A stretch of DNA of 64,000 nucleotides from Lachancea dasiensis (lineage: Eukaryota; Ascomycota; Saccharomycetes; Saccharomycetales; Saccharomycetaceae): positions 1,364,001 through 1,428,000 of the forward strand of contig LT598458.1 in assembly GCA_900074725.1 (NCBI GenBank), given 5' to 3'. Numbering within the stretch: position 1 is the first letter of the stretch; the number at the start of each line of letters is the position of its first letter. This document shows, piece after piece, positions 39,985 to 50,427 of this stretch. A program made the translations under genes and the position numbers. The notes below the pieces were generated by a model. It was not told where the DNA came from, searched no databases, and saw nothing but the letters and a program-made list of their open reading frames with translations.

Positions 39985-42900
39985 TCAAGTTGGGTTTTGC
40001 CTATCGAAACGTGCGTTAAATAGGCTTAAGTTTAGTGGTGTATCATTGAATTCATTATCCTCCTGCAAGTTGTCAAGTAGGTGATAAGGTCTCAATGTTA
40101 ACTCAGCCTCGAATCTTTCGAGTTTACGGTTGTAAAAGAAAAATTTCGGCTCGTAGTTATGGCAAACTTCCTCCTTGTCTTTGATTCCTAGCTCAACAAT
40201 GTTTTTGGAGTCATCCTTTATCGTATCTGTCATGAACGATGAAATTTTGAAAGGTGGGAGATCCACAAGCTCTTGTGGAATCTTCACTCTTGCGCTGCGA
40301 AAGAGTAGTTGCTCACCATTAGAAGGTGAGAAGAGAGCAAATGACTTCAAAGAAGCCAATACATCGTAAAGCAACAGCTTCAATTTTAAGCTGAATCCTA
40401 TCTTTTGAAAAAGAAGGCAAAGCAACTTCAAAAAGTTTCCATCGTTTTTCTGCAACACTGTTGAATTTTCGAAACCTTCTTTTAGGATGAATCTTTGATG
40501 AACAATAAGAATTTTCAGAAATACGTCTAATTGAGGTTCTAAAGCCTTTAAATCCTCAGAGTCGTTCATGGCAAACCTCTGACAGCACTTCTGCATTAGA
40601 CTAGATGTTTCTTTGCTTAATGCGATGTTTCCAGCTAGAACTCTGTTAAGTTTTCTGGATATATTGATGATTGTCTCGACTATCAATGGATATTGGGAAA
40701 CCCCTTCTATTTGATGACCCAAAAGGTTTTTGAGAAAGCTAACCTCCAATACTTGCAGAGTATTTTGTAGAACTTCAATATCCGTAACTTTGTCGAATAA
40801 TTTGGAGCCCAAAATATCATTGTTGGAGATTCTGATGCAATCTAGTACAAGCCTTGAACAACGTTGCTCATAACCTGCTGAATTATTAGTCTCTGATTTC
40901 TGTAAAAAATGGCAAGTGAGCAACTGGAAAATCCATAAATTAGTGAAATCTAACCTCTCATAAAGGTCAAGAACATCAGCTTCATCTTCTGTCATATCAC
41001 CATCATCCTCTTCTCTTTCATCTTTGTTCGGTTCAAAGAGCAGATATTCAGAGGACGTAGAAACCACACCGAGGCTCAACATCTCGCTAGCAAGTGAAAA
41101 TAGACACTTGTGCCCAAGGATTTCTGAAGAACCAATGACCTTGTAAGCATAGTCCTGTACGATTTTTGATGGAGAGTATTCTGCAATGAGGTCGAGTAGC
41201 CTTTTATAGTTTGTGGGTAAATTGTCACAGAGTGCCTTGAAAACAGTCTTGAGATTGCGCCTAGTGAAGTGCTTTTTTTCCAAATCAAATGCCATGCCAT
41301 GGTCATAGAAGGAGTTATCAAGCATCAAAAGAAGGGATTCTTCGCCAAGGATCTTGCTAACCGAATTTAAACTTAGCACCTTAATGGAAATAAGACGAGC
41401 AAGATCATTTGCCGTAGCCACTTTCCTCTTCAAGAAAATCGCCATGAATTTGTTGTATTCACTCAGGTTGACTATCATTAGCGCTTTCATATTATTTCTA
41501 GCAGTTTGAAGTTCGTCGTCTGTCTTGGGATGCAAAATAAGTTTTAGATTTAGTTGAAATAGACTTGGAAAACTTGAGGAGTCATCGCCAGAACTTATTG
41601 TGAGATCCTGTTCATTAGGGAAGGTTGAAGGTCCCGATCTTGAGTTTGACTTGGTTACCTTTTCAATTTTTGCTTTCTCGAACTCATTTACCTCATGCAA
41701 TTTTGCTTGCAAATCGGTGTCAAGTTCTAGAGCCATAGGAAACCTGGTAGTGAAAAAATGCAGAAAGCCACCCAATGTTATGAGATTTTGGGATTCGGGA
41801 CTTTCCCAGATCAGTTTATCAGAGTATAGGTGCAAAATAGTTTTCATTAGTAGGATGTGATCATTGATTAACAGGGAGAATAATCTATCGTAATAGATCA
41901 AAATATCTACCAAGCATTCTAGAGCCTCAAGATCCTTAAGCAGCTTGTGGTAGACAATAAATTCGACCCATTTGTAAAATTGGTGGTACAGTTTGAGATT
42001 TACACAGAATACCATCAGTTTATCTCTTATGTCAACTTTCGTAACTGGTAAAAGATCTCCGTTGACTGGAGAGCAAATGAGATTGAGATACCACTCTGAA
42101 GTCATCAATTTCACGCTGTACGGCACACTTCCAAAAAAGGTATAATTCCTGGTAAGCAGAGAGTCTTTAGACTCTCCCAACAACGCCATCAAATTATCAT
42201 AGTTATAATCCTCAAAATACTTGGGACAAACGTCGACCACATTCCTTAAAACCATGTTGTACTGACTTTTCATGAGGGGAGATATTTTAAGGTTAATTAG
42301 GAGCTCACAATGAAAAAACTTGTCGTCGGAATCTGTTAAATACAAGACTCCTGAACTGATCAACTTTCTAATGTAAGTGGGGACCTTAACTATTCCATAG
42401 CCAATGAACACATTTAAGAGTTGGTGCAGTCTTGAGAGCTTGACAACTAAACAACGTTCTTGGGGCTTCAATTTTGCAAATACAAACATCAGGGCCCATA
42501 TCTTGTCCTCTAGACTATATTCAAGTAGACCACTTTTGAGGTTTAACTTGAGTAAAAGAAGCTTTGCAGTTAGCTCAGCAGCCTCATAGTGGTGGAATCG
42601 AGAAGGATGAATCGCCCAGAGCATCATTTGGATTACTTGGTCCACTCGGGAAAATTTGTGTTCTGCAAAGCTTAACCAGTCGTCACCAGCAGCGTTGGCA
42701 TCAAGTAGTCTGGTGAGCTCATAATCAATGTTCTTCAGCTTCAGTACTCGGTTTGGAATGAAGATACTCTCTAAGTCGCTATTGGGCTCGTTGTTACTAC
42801 CTGATTTATGCTCCTCGGGATCGTGTAGTATTGTGTTAAATTTCAGTGACTCATTCCTGTACACAATGAGTTCAAGTTTCTTGAGAGAGTCTGTTTTATA

Positions 42901-44091
42901 TGGATGGTTTTCATGCGGTATTTCAGTAGGTATTATCTCATAAAGACACTTCTTGTAGATCTCCCAATTAGAGCTAGGAAACACAAATGCCTCTAGCGAC
43001 TGCTCGTCGAATACTTTTAAAATTAGAAAACTTATCCGTTTGGTTATCATGGATCCAAGTTTTTTATTCTTTTTGATGTCATTAATCAGATATTGCTCGT
43101 CATTTATCATGGACTTGCTGGTTGAGACCATATAATACTTGTATATCAAAGCCTCCGTCAACTTATTGACGAGGAAAAGCTGCTGGGGGTTCTCACTATC
43201 CGGCAAACTCCCGAAAATCCCATCCCAAAAAACAATGAGAATGTGAAGTGTCATTGGTAAACATTCGAAGTTTTCAACCTTGACAACGAAGTCCACCAGC
43301 CAGTGATGGAAAACGTTCCTATCAATCATATGCAATGCATAGCAATTCCCTAGAAGTTTCAAATAGTACGCCAACCTACGCCGCCAGCTTTTCAGTTTCA
43401 AGGGTTCGTTGTAATACTGTGTCATTTCGAACACCAGTTTCTCTAGAATGTGAGCCATAGATTCAGACCATTCTTTCAAGAGTTTCAGCGAAACTTCATG
43501 TTGGCGAGAGACTTGTTTGCTGATCAATGTATTCCATTCAAGCGTGAAGCAGCATTTGATCAGCCAAATTGCCCTAGAATACGGGACTTGTTTTTGGTAA
43601 CATTGCTCTAATACCTGACGTCTTTTAAGGCCGTGAGGAATTGTCTTCACAGTATCTGCAAGGGACGAATGCGGAGAACTCAGAGCCTGTAGCCAAAGCT
43701 CTCTCTTGTGATCCGTAAGCGTGACTCTTTTCGGGAGTGAAAACCCCGGACCGCAAAGGTCTGACCCAGCGGTATGCATTGATTTCGAGTCTGGAGAATT
43801 GGTCCCAATTTTGTTTACTTGCTCCTCCCTAATTGTCATAACCTTAGATAACTGTTCGGCAAGATGCTCTGATACTGCAGGTAATGATTCTTGCAGGGAA
43901 GACCTCGAAGAGATGCTTTCGAAATTGACTTTAGCACTATTATAGTAGCCCTTAGAAACAAACTCGAGAAAGATCTGATCTTGAACGGGTGTATGACTCC
44001 ATGGATCAAAGTCTGGATATATTCGTTTTCGGCTGTCAGCCGTGAGCGAGTGTAGGTTGTCCGGTGGATTCAGCAGATATTTGTTAGGCAT
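39985..44091 (-). CDS. SRB8: Mediator kinase-module subunit SRB8 (MED12)
   Basis: 1368 residues, near the 1427 of S. cerevisiae Srb8 (YCR081W). The N-terminus has the MED12 motif region YPDFDPWSHTPVQDQIFLEF, and the rest is a long helical repeat protein without catalytic motifs. Srb8 is part of the Cdk8 module (Srb8-Srb9-Srb10-Srb11), which blocks Mediator binding to RNA polymerase II and modulates repression in the nucleus. It is convergent with ZRG17 (36 bp apart) and in tandem with DBP6 on the same strand. Confidence 0.95.
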   Translation of the reverse strand: MPNKYLLNPPDNLHSLTADSRKRIYPDFDPWSHTPVQDQIFLEFVSKGYYNSAKVNFESISSRSSLQESLPAVSEHLAEQLSKVMTIREEQVNKIGTNSPDSKSMHTAGSDLCGPGFSLPKRVTLTDHKRELWLQALSSPHSSLADTVKTIPHGLKRRQVLEQCYQKQVPYSRAIWLIKCCFTLEWNTLISKQVSRQHEVSLKLLKEWSESMAHILEKLVFEMTQYYNEPLKLKSWRRRLAYYLKLLGNCYALHMIDRNVFHHWLVDFVVKVENFECLPMTLHILIVFWDGIFGSLPDSENPQQLFLVNKLTEALIYKYYMVSTSKSMINDEQYLINDIKKNKKLGSMITKRISFLILKVFDEQSLEAFVFPSSNWEIYKKCLYEIIPTEIPHENHPYKTDSLKKLELIVYRNESLKFNTILHDPEEHKSGSNNEPNSDLESIFIPNRVLKLKNIDYELTRLLDANAAGDDWLSFAEHKFSRVDQVIQMMLWAIHPSRFHHYEAAELTAKLLLLKLNLKSGLLEYSLEDKIWALMFVFAKLKPQERCLVVKLSRLHQLLNVFIGYGIVKVPTYIRKLISSGVLYLTDSDDKFFHCELLINLKISPLMKSQYNMVLRNVVDVCPKYFEDYNYDNLMALLGESKDSLLTRNYTFFGSVPYSVKLMTSEWYLNLICSPVNGDLLPVTKVDIRDKLMVFCVNLKLYHQFYKWVEFIVYHKLLKDLEALECLVDILIYYDRLFSLLINDHILLMKTILHLYSDKLIWESPESQNLITLGGFLHFFTTRFPMALELDTDLQAKLHEVNEFEKAKIEKVTKSNSRSGPSTFPNEQDLTISSGDDSSSFPSLFQLNLKLILHPKTDDELQTARNNMKALMIVNLSEYNKFMAIFLKRKVATANDLARLISIKVLSLNSVSKILGEESLLLMLDNSFYDHGMAFDLEKKHFTRRNLKTVFKALCDNLPTNYKRLLDLIAEYSPSKIVQDYAYKVIGSSEILGHKCLFSLASEMLSLGVVSTSSEYLLFEPNKDEREEDDGDMTEDEADVLDLYERLDFTNLWIFQLLTCHFLQKSETNNSAGYEQRCSRLVLDCIRISNNDILGSKLFDKVTDIEVLQNTLQVLEVSFLKNLLGHQIEGVSQYPLIVETIINISRKLNRVLAGNIALSKETSSLMQKCCQRFAMNDSEDLKALEPQLDVFLKILIVHQRFILKEGFENSTVLQKNDGNFLKLLCLLFQKIGFSLKLKLLLYDVLASLKSFALFSPSNGEQLLFRSARVKIPQELVDLPPFKISSFMTDTIKDDSKNIVELGIKDKEEVCHNYEPKFFFYNRKLERFEAELTLRPYHLLDNLQEDNEFNDTPLNLSLFNARFDRQNPT

Positions 44092-44442
44092 TGATACTGT
44101 TTATGTATGGGCACGGGCCCCCGTATTCGAATGCACTGATCACTTTTACAGATTGCTTTACCAAATAGTGAGTGCATTACATTCAAGTCATCATACGTAA
44201 CCAATCGATCCAACCTTTTCTTGATATATTATTATCACTTCATACTATAATGGCATCACAATAAGATTGAGAACAAGTTGGCCATTTGGGCAGTTATATG
44301 GCTGTAAATAGATTCAACAGATGTGACTTTAGCCTGTGGTGAGATATTATCGCTAGATACCTATTTTAGCTTGTTTATGTGAAAAACGATCTTCGACTAA
44401 GGTGCTATACATGTTAGGTTGCCCTGGTATGTCGGACAGAAA
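44092..44442. other. SRB8 promoter and DBP6 3' region
   Basis: 351 AT-rich bases between two minus-strand genes. Nothing beyond promoter and terminator roles is recognised. Confidence 0.5.
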
Positions 44443-46380
44443 TTAATCATTGCGAACACCATTCTTCAACTGCTCAAGGGACTCGCGATAAGCCCTTTCT
44501 GTCCCATCGTCAATAACAAGTATGTCGCTCGTGGGCTCAAGGTCGCTGTATAGTTTGGCGTGACAACCGTCGACGTCCCGACTCAAATCGCTGTCTATAT
44601 TATGCTGCCAAAACGATTGCTCACCTTTACCAACAAGCATATTGAAGGCCACGCCACTAGTTTGAGCTCTGGCAGTTCTTCCACAACGATGTACATACTG
44701 CTGAGAAGAAATTGGCAAATCATAGTTTATTACATGTGTAACGTTTTCAATATCAATCCCTCTTGACATCAAATCTGTGGCAACCAGAACCTTAGGTTTA
44801 ATATGAGAATCACTAGAGGATGCAAATTGTTTGATATGTTTATTGTTGAGACCTCTAGTATTATTCGAATTAATAGAAAGGATCTCAATATCGTCTTCAG
44901 CCGATATAGCGCGCTCCTTGACCATCAACGCTAGCAGAATAGAAAGTCTAATAGATGCCTCATTGCTTCGTACAAATACCAGTGCCCGTGTTTGTGTATC
45001 TTTGAGAGCACAGATCAGTCGCAATAAAAACAAAGGCTTCGCAAAACTTTTTGCAGTTGGAATGTTGATATTGTACTCCTGAAGAAGCTTTGGCAAATGA
45101 TACAGTTTGACAGAGTTCATCATAAAAATAGTAGGCCTATTCAATTGCAAGTTATGAAGTTTTTCTGTGTTGGTCGTCAGAGTAGCACTGAAAACCATTT
45201 TTATGACACTCATAGGGGGAGCTTCATCGCGATCTTTTTTTAGCCCATTCATGATGACTGAACACCAATTTTGGAATGATTGATTAAGTAGTCTATCAGC
45301 TTCATCCAAGATCAAGAACTTGAGGTTCTTCAAACTGAAAGTTCCTAACTGCAAATGATCAACCAAACGACCGGGAGTGATGATCAATATATCAGGTTCC
45401 TGAAGCTGAAATTTTTTGTGTTCCTCCCTGAGCGAGTTTTCAAGTTTAGATATCCCGGTTATGAGGCTTGTTCCTTGCGAAAGTTTGACTAACGTCTCGA
45501 ACACTTGATGAATTAAAATTTTTGTTGGTACTACCACCAAGCATCGCAGTCTATTGACCGTGCGCGTTGACAGACATTGTATCACTGGAATTGAATATGC
45601 CAATGTTTTGCCAGACCCTGTAGAGGCATTAACAAGCACGTCACCCACGCGACGACCGAATTGTTTCTTATTCACAGACTGTGCAAAATTGAGCCTAGGT
45701 AGAAGTGTGTCCAATAGAATTGTTTGAATTGGAAAGGTGGAGCTTGAGAACTTAGTGGTAATGTTAGATAGCAGTTTTTCGTTAAGCTGAGCTTTGTAAC
45801 TTGCAAATGGCTTGATCATAGTGTTGTCGTATCGAACTCTCTGTGTATGCAACCATGCCGCTGACTTGCTTATAGAGTTTGCGACCTCTTCTGACATAAG
45901 CGTATCCTTGACGACTGTGGGTTGCGGAATAGGTACTAGCTCGTGAAACGGCTCCAATACCTCTTTCTCGTCAGCACTTTCCATTATATCAGGAGCATCT
46001 AGCTTGTCTTGAATTGCCAAAGTTTTTTGAAATCGTGAGAATACGCTAGAGTGCTTATCGGTACTCGATAAAACCTGATTCGTGGTGCCACCATCGATCG
46101 TGGCTATGGAGCCCCCATCTTGCTGGGAACCTAAGAGGCGCTCTTCGCGCATACCGAGATCAGATTCACTGTCATCTGAATCGCGATCAGAGCTGTTATT
46201 TTCCTTTCCATTGTCGCTAAGCTCACTGCTGTCGCCATTGTTTAGTTCATCCTCATCACCACTGTCATCCGCTACCTCTTTAGCTCTTTTCATTGGAATG
46301 ACACGCTTTAAGCTGCTCTTTGAACGTTCATTTTGCTCTGATGACTGGACTCGCGTTGGGTCAAATCTAGCGGCAAACAT
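44443..46380 (-). CDS. DBP6: Ribosome-assembly DEAD-box helicase DBP6
   Basis: 645 residues. The first ~90 residues are very acidic and Ser/Asp-rich, as in Dbp6. The helicase core has ASTGSGKTLAY (motif I), ILDEADRLL (II), SATLTT (III) and HRCGRTAR (VI). Dbp6 (YNR038W) is a nucleolar helicase needed for the earliest pre-60S particles. It works with Npa1, Npa2, Nop8 and Rsa3. Size matches S. cerevisiae (629). PAC and RRPE motifs lie in its promoter, which is shared with the divergent RSM19. Confidence 0.95.
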   Translation of the reverse strand: MFAARFDPTRVQSSEQNERSKSSLKRVIPMKRAKEVADDSGDEDELNNGDSSELSDNGKENNSSDRDSDDSESDLGMREERLLGSQQDGGSIATIDGGTTNQVLSSTDKHSSVFSRFQKTLAIQDKLDAPDIMESADEKEVLEPFHELVPIPQPTVVKDTLMSEEVANSISKSAAWLHTQRVRYDNTMIKPFASYKAQLNEKLLSNITTKFSSSTFPIQTILLDTLLPRLNFAQSVNKKQFGRRVGDVLVNASTGSGKTLAYSIPVIQCLSTRTVNRLRCLVVVPTKILIHQVFETLVKLSQGTSLITGISKLENSLREEHKKFQLQEPDILIITPGRLVDHLQLGTFSLKNLKFLILDEADRLLNQSFQNWCSVIMNGLKKDRDEAPPMSVIKMVFSATLTTNTEKLHNLQLNRPTIFMMNSVKLYHLPKLLQEYNINIPTAKSFAKPLFLLRLICALKDTQTRALVFVRSNEASIRLSILLALMVKERAISAEDDIEILSINSNNTRGLNNKHIKQFASSSDSHIKPKVLVATDLMSRGIDIENVTHVINYDLPISSQQYVHRCGRTARAQTSGVAFNMLVGKGEQSFWQHNIDSDLSRDVDGCHAKLYSDLEPTSDILVIDDGTERAYRESLEQLKNGVRND

Positions 46381-46416
46381 GTTAATGCCCGTGTACTTCT
46401 GTACTTCCTTCCCGGG

Positions 46417-46470
46417 CTCATCGCAGCAGGATGAACAATTTTAATAGTTAAAGGTTATAGAAAATTTTCA
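46417..46470 (-). promoter_or_regulatory. PAC and RRPE motifs of DBP6
   Basis: On the coding strand, TGAAAATTTT (46470-46461) precedes GCGATGAG (46424-46417), with the PAC element 37 bp upstream of the ATG. Motif order and sequence repeat those of RSA4. The spacer is shared with RSM19, which could also be affected. Confidence 0.65.
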
Positions 46471-46559
46471 TAATACAATAACGCTGCCCGAATAATCATT
46501 GAAAAGCGACCATAGGAGGCCCCCAGATCTACTCAATTCACCCTGTTGACTTATTAGAA

Positions 46560-46835
46560 ATGCACCAGAGCTTGTATCTATTGTCGAGGTCGGTATGGAA
46601 GGGTCCTAACATTGTTCCGCTCCCAGTAAAAGAGGCTCTTGCGAAAGGTGCGCCAATCAGAACTAACGCAAGATCGGCTACAATATTGCCACAATTTGTG
46701 GGCCTGAAGTTTCAGGTTCATAATGGAAAAGAATATGTGGCATTTGAGGTTTCCGAAGATATGGTTGGAAGCAAGTTGGGCGAATTTGTGCCTACGAGAA
46801 AGCGGTTTAGCTACACCCAAACTAAGAACAAATAG
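46560..46835 (+). CDS. RSM19: Mitochondrial small-subunit ribosomal protein RSM19 (uS19m)
   Basis: 91 residues, identical in length to S. cerevisiae Rsm19 (YNR037C). The S19 signature runs through [28 protein letters not shown] and [14 protein letters not shown]. It binds the head of the mitochondrial small ribosomal subunit. The family's N-terminus directs import without a long presequence. A Puf3-type site follows the stop. Confidence 0.97.
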   Translation: MHQSLYLLSRSVWKGPNIVPLPVKEALAKGAPIRTNARSATILPQFVGLKFQVHNGKEYVAFEVSEDMVGSKLGEFVPTRKRFSYTQTKNK

Positions 46836-47201
46836 AGGAAGGGCCTTCGATAGCGTGTAAATAGGTAATGAAAGAAATGCAAGGTCTTGGCGGACCATAA
46901 TTTGATTATTATAATAGTCAGGGAGAAGAGACGGTTGTTAAATGTCAATTGTTGATTGCCTGTAATGCCGCGTCTGTGTTATATGTTAGTTCGTGCGATG
47001 AAGAAAGAGCTCTGTTTTCTAGCCGACAACAGTGATCCCTGAACATCTTAGAACGAATGAGAAGATCGAGAAGCTTTGGCTACCGGGGCAGATAGTGCTT
47101 TCCTTCATACACGTCACTGTTCTAATTCGAGGTGCATCCTACAAACTCTTGAATTAGTAAGATAAGTGAACAAGTAGTTCAAGCTGGTGATTTTTGATGA
47201 A
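46836..47201. other. Convergent spacer between RSM19 and PTC6
   Basis: 366 bp without a gene. It contains the Puf3-type site of RSM19 at its start. Nothing else is recognised. Confidence 0.5.
46856..46863 (+). promoter_or_regulatory. Puf3-type site in the RSM19 3' UTR
   Basis: TGTAAATA begins 21 nt after the RSM19 stop codon, an exact UGUANAUA match on the coding strand. Confidence 0.65.
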
Positions 47202-48650
47202 TTAAACGTTCGATCGATCACTTCCGCTGGATCCTGCCATTAATTTCTCTTCGCGGATGGCGCCAGTGCGGTCTATCGAGGGCCAGTTGCCCCAATTTGG
47301 TAACCGTAATACCAGACATGTAGCGTTATCAGCGTGTCTACCACCTATAGCCGCAATGAATCGTACAACTTCTTCACTAACAAATTGGGGAGTAGCCTTC
47401 TTTAGACCTCGCAAGTTGACAGTACTGGTGATGAGATCGACAAGTTCCTGGTCACTTAGTAAGTCGGAAACTCCATCAGTAATTAGGCAAACGAAGCATT
47501 CGTCTCCTCCGAATTGAAGCTTGCTGATTTCCGAGTGGGGCAGTGATCGCGTATTTCCAATAAGGTATGAATAGATGTCAGGCTCGCAGGAGAGTCCTTC
47601 TTGCTTTCCTACAGAATCACCAAACGATCTAGTGTTTGCGAAATTGGCAAGAAATCTGGTATCTCCAAAAGAGTCTGTTTGAAAGCCCATCCCCAACCGT
47701 TTTGATTCACGAGATGAGGATGGATGATGCATCCTTGTTAAACTATGAGCGATGCCGTTTTTATCACAAAGGACAATCTTTGTATCACCAACTTGTGTAA
47801 CTACTAGTTTCAACAAGCCTTCTGGACTGATGAAAAATGATTCATCGAATGACGCTTCTTCGTGATATGAGGTTATGAAAATGCTAGACGCTGTGGACCC
47901 GCCAACAGGAATACCGTCTACCTTGTCATTTTCTGATACATTGTTGACATTGCAACAATATTTGAAGTCGAAATTCAGATACGAGCTAAAGAGGCGTAGG
48001 CGTTCATTTTCGGAAAGAAGACTTGTCTTGTCGATGATGTTGCCCCAAGAATCGAAAAGCATGCGAGATCCGGACTTTCCCGATTCAAAGAGAACCTGTT
48101 CTTGTTTTGTATTACAGTTTGCGATGAACCGTTCGAAGTATTGTTCCCGCTTATCATATATCTTTTCCCAGTATTCTCCACCCACCACATCTTTGTATTG
48201 TCCTAGTAGCTTGAAAAATGCCTCTCGAGATGGAAGCGTCGCTACAACTTCATTGTGAAGTTGCATAGACAGCAACTTCGACACGCGGTCGCCCCCATGG
48301 CCGTCGAAAACTGACAAATTCAGTACCGACTTCTTAAGCGGTAATTGAGTCTCCCAGTGGCTCTTCTTGTCCGCTATGGTCTTGTTTCGTATACAGCTCA
48401 ACTCTGATCCGGAAGTAGGTAGTTTCAACATATTTATGGAATAAGTATCCTCGTTGGTCCTTCGATTTATTCTACTGGAGCTGTGGCCTATGAAACTAGG
48501 GAACTTGCTGAGATTTACCCGAAGCATTGGCGATGATCTCTTACCATGCTGGCCCGTAAGGCCATTATTGACATTGGACGTGACCTTGTTAGATTGCCTA
48601 AGAACAAGGTTCGCCGGTTTTAGGTAAACAAATGACTGAGCTTTACCCAT
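47202..48650 (-). CDS. PTC6: Mitochondrial PP2C phosphatase PTC6
   Basis: 482 residues. The N-terminus is basic and poor in acidic residues, as expected for mitochondrial import; a second ATG 42 codons in gives another basic start. The PP2C core has RTNEDTYSI, FDGHGGDRVS (metal-binding Asp), VTQVGDTKIVLC and CLITDGVSDLLSDQELVD, with DNATCLVL near the end. Ptc6 (YCR079W) acts in mitochondria and, with Ptc5, dephosphorylates pyruvate dehydrogenase; it has also been linked to mitophagy. S. cerevisiae Ptc6 has 442 residues. Unlike its neighbours it shows no Puf3-type site after the stop. Confidence 0.92.
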   Translation of the reverse strand: MGKAQSFVYLKPANLVLRQSNKVTSNVNNGLTGQHGKRSSPMLRVNLSKFPSFIGHSSSRINRRTNEDTYSINMLKLPTSGSELSCIRNKTIADKKSHWETQLPLKKSVLNLSVFDGHGGDRVSKLLSMQLHNEVVATLPSREAFFKLLGQYKDVVGGEYWEKIYDKREQYFERFIANCNTKQEQVLFESGKSGSRMLFDSWGNIIDKTSLLSENERLRLFSSYLNFDFKYCCNVNNVSENDKVDGIPVGGSTASSIFITSYHEEASFDESFFISPEGLLKLVVTQVGDTKIVLCDKNGIAHSLTRMHHPSSSRESKRLGMGFQTDSFGDTRFLANFANTRSFGDSVGKQEGLSCEPDIYSYLIGNTRSLPHSEISKLQFGGDECFVCLITDGVSDLLSDQELVDLITSTVNLRGLKKATPQFVSEEVVRFIAAIGGRHADNATCLVLRLPNWGNWPSIDRTGAIREEKLMAGSSGSDRSNV

Positions 48651-49663
48651 TGCAAAAGGGTGTTTATGTGGCTCTTTGATGGGTGAAGCCCTAGTTATTT
48701 GTCTATACGGTTTATATTTCTTAATTGCTTGTAAATGAGAAAGCAGGTGGTCGAGCTAGCAAAACCAAAGGGCAGCGCACAGCACAGCTGAATATCCACA
48801 TACTTGCTTTATCCATCCAATTGAGGAAATTGTGGAAGATTGAGTGGGATCAGGTGTAGCTATACGTGAAGTAAAAGTGCATTCCAGATGTGCTGCTTCA
48901 AAATATTCGTACATACAAGTTGTTCTTATAGGCTTACAGACAAATGAGAGCGCATATCAATTGCGCTCAGCAGGGAAGCGTAATCGCAGACCATTCAACA
49001 AACAGATTATCTCACGATCCGTTGAGCAGATTTTAGACTGTAATGATTCAAAGATGGAATCATTATTTTAGTACATCACGGTCGAAGTGTAAACCAGCTC
49101 TCCATTTGACCACTAAGCTTCCGTCTTGTTCAAGATGTGTCAGAGCACTCCCTACACCTCGTCTATCCATCAAATCACTACGATGCCAAGTATATAACCG
49201 CACGATCACCGTGGTGCCAGAATGGTACAAAGTGATGAATCCATGCGGTATGGAGTTTTGCTGAAGAACAGAGGACGTCTGCATCAACCATATGAGCACA
49301 CAGCTTTGCACCGCGAATCCATATACCTGCCAAGCTAGTTGTACTCCTTGCATCATTACTTCAGTTCAAACCCTAGAGATCGAGCCACGAACATACGTTT
49401 TACAGATTTTTTTGCACCTTTCAAGTGCTATATAGCAGAGAGCTTCATACACAACGACCGTCTACCGTTTATACGGGCTCACTGCTACCCCTGAAGGGTT
49501 CTCGACTTGACTTCGACTCGCTGCTGCCACAAGATCAGCAGAGTTGTTTACTATCGGTCTCGTGACATCTACAACCAGCTAATTACCAAAAATTTTTAAT
49601 GTATTTCCACACGTTATTGTCGATGAGCGACCAATTGATCGGCATACGACGGGATCCATAGCG
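48651..49663. other. Divergent spacer between PTC6 and MRPS12
   Basis: 1 kb. Two ORFs (48844-49071 and 49063-49356, opposite strands) show no family features. TATATAG lies at about 49428. No tRNA or known RNA gene was found, although the length leaves room for one. Confidence 0.4.
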
Positions 49664-50182
49664 ATGTTCTTCTCGCAAGTTGCCCGGTTGGCAAGACCAA
49701 GTTTGATGGTTCCATCTGTGGTACCGAAGATACCTATTTTGAAGCGCTCGATACTGCCATTTTCCGCCTTTGAACGCTCGTTTTCCGCGTGCCGTCCACA
49801 ATGGGCCACCTTAAACCAGATCAAAAGAGGCGTAGAGCCTCCAAAGCGCAAAAAGGACACCGTTTCCCCAGACCTTTACTGCTGTCCGCTTCGCAAGGGT
49901 GTGGTTCTCAGGGTAATGGTGCTCAAACCCAAGAAGCCTAACTCTGCCCAGCGTAAGGCCTGCAGAGTAAGACTGACCAACGGAAAAGTCATTTCTGCAT
50001 ACATCCCCGGCGAGGGTCACAATGCTCAGGAGCACAGTATAGTATACGTCCGTGGTGGCCGTTGTCAAGATTTGCCTGGTGTGAAGTACCGTGTCATCCG
50101 CGGGGGTGGTGATTTAAGTGGTGTGGTGAACAGAACCACTTCTCGCTCCAAATATGGGGTTAAAAAGCCTCAGAAAGCCTGA
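49664..50182 (+). CDS. MRPS12: Mitochondrial small-subunit ribosomal protein MRPS12 (uS12m)
   Basis: 172 residues. The first ~45 residues are an import presequence rich in Arg and Ser with no acid before Glu46. The uS12 body then follows: [41 protein letters not shown] and [17 protein letters not shown]. It forms part of the decoding centre of the mitochondrial small subunit. S. cerevisiae Mrps12 (YNR036C) has 153 residues; the extra length is in the presequence. ARC35 follows on the same strand, and a Puf3-type site lies just after the stop. Confidence 0.97.
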   Translation: MFFSQVARLARPSLMVPSVVPKIPILKRSILPFSAFERSFSACRPQWATLNQIKRGVEPPKRKKDTVSPDLYCCPLRKGVVLRVMVLKPKKPNSAQRKACRVRLTNGKVISAYIPGEGHNAQEHSIVYVRGGRCQDLPGVKYRVIRGGGDLSGVVNRTTSRSKYGVKKPQKA

Positions 50183-50208
50183 GGCGGCTTTTGACGCGAA
50201 CGACGACA

Positions 50209-50216
50209 TGTACATA
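50209..50216 (+). promoter_or_regulatory. Puf3-type site in the MRPS12 3' UTR
   Basis: TGTACATA begins 27 nt after the MRPS12 stop, an exact UGUANAUA match; C two bases before the fifth U-A pair is also tolerated in known Puf3 sites. Confidence 0.6.
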
Positions 50217-50388
50217 TATAAGCATCTACTGTGAGCACACAACCAACAGCGTCTGCCATCGCTGCCTACGTATAGAGTGATTTGTATCTACTAAAACGAT
50301 GGTGACATAGGGGCATTTCTACATTTCAAGCTATGTGTAGAACAACCTATAAGCGATAACATAAAGCTACCAAAAAGCACTTCGTGTT

Positions 50389-50427
50389 GTTTGTGCGTGA
50401 AGTTTGTGCGTGAAGTTTGTGCGTGAA
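50389..50427 (+). repeat. Three 13-bp tandem repeats in the ARC35 leader
   Basis: GTTTGTGCGTGAA is repeated exactly at 50389-50401, 50402-50414 and 50415-50427, with a partial fourth unit. The array ends 20 bp before the ARC35 ATG, so it probably lies in the 5' leader. Confidence 0.95.

Noticed and set aside
48844-49356. Two overlapping ORFs on opposite strands between PTC6 and MRPS12
   Set aside because: They overlap each other, lack any recognisable domain, and neither has codon choice like the neighbouring genes.
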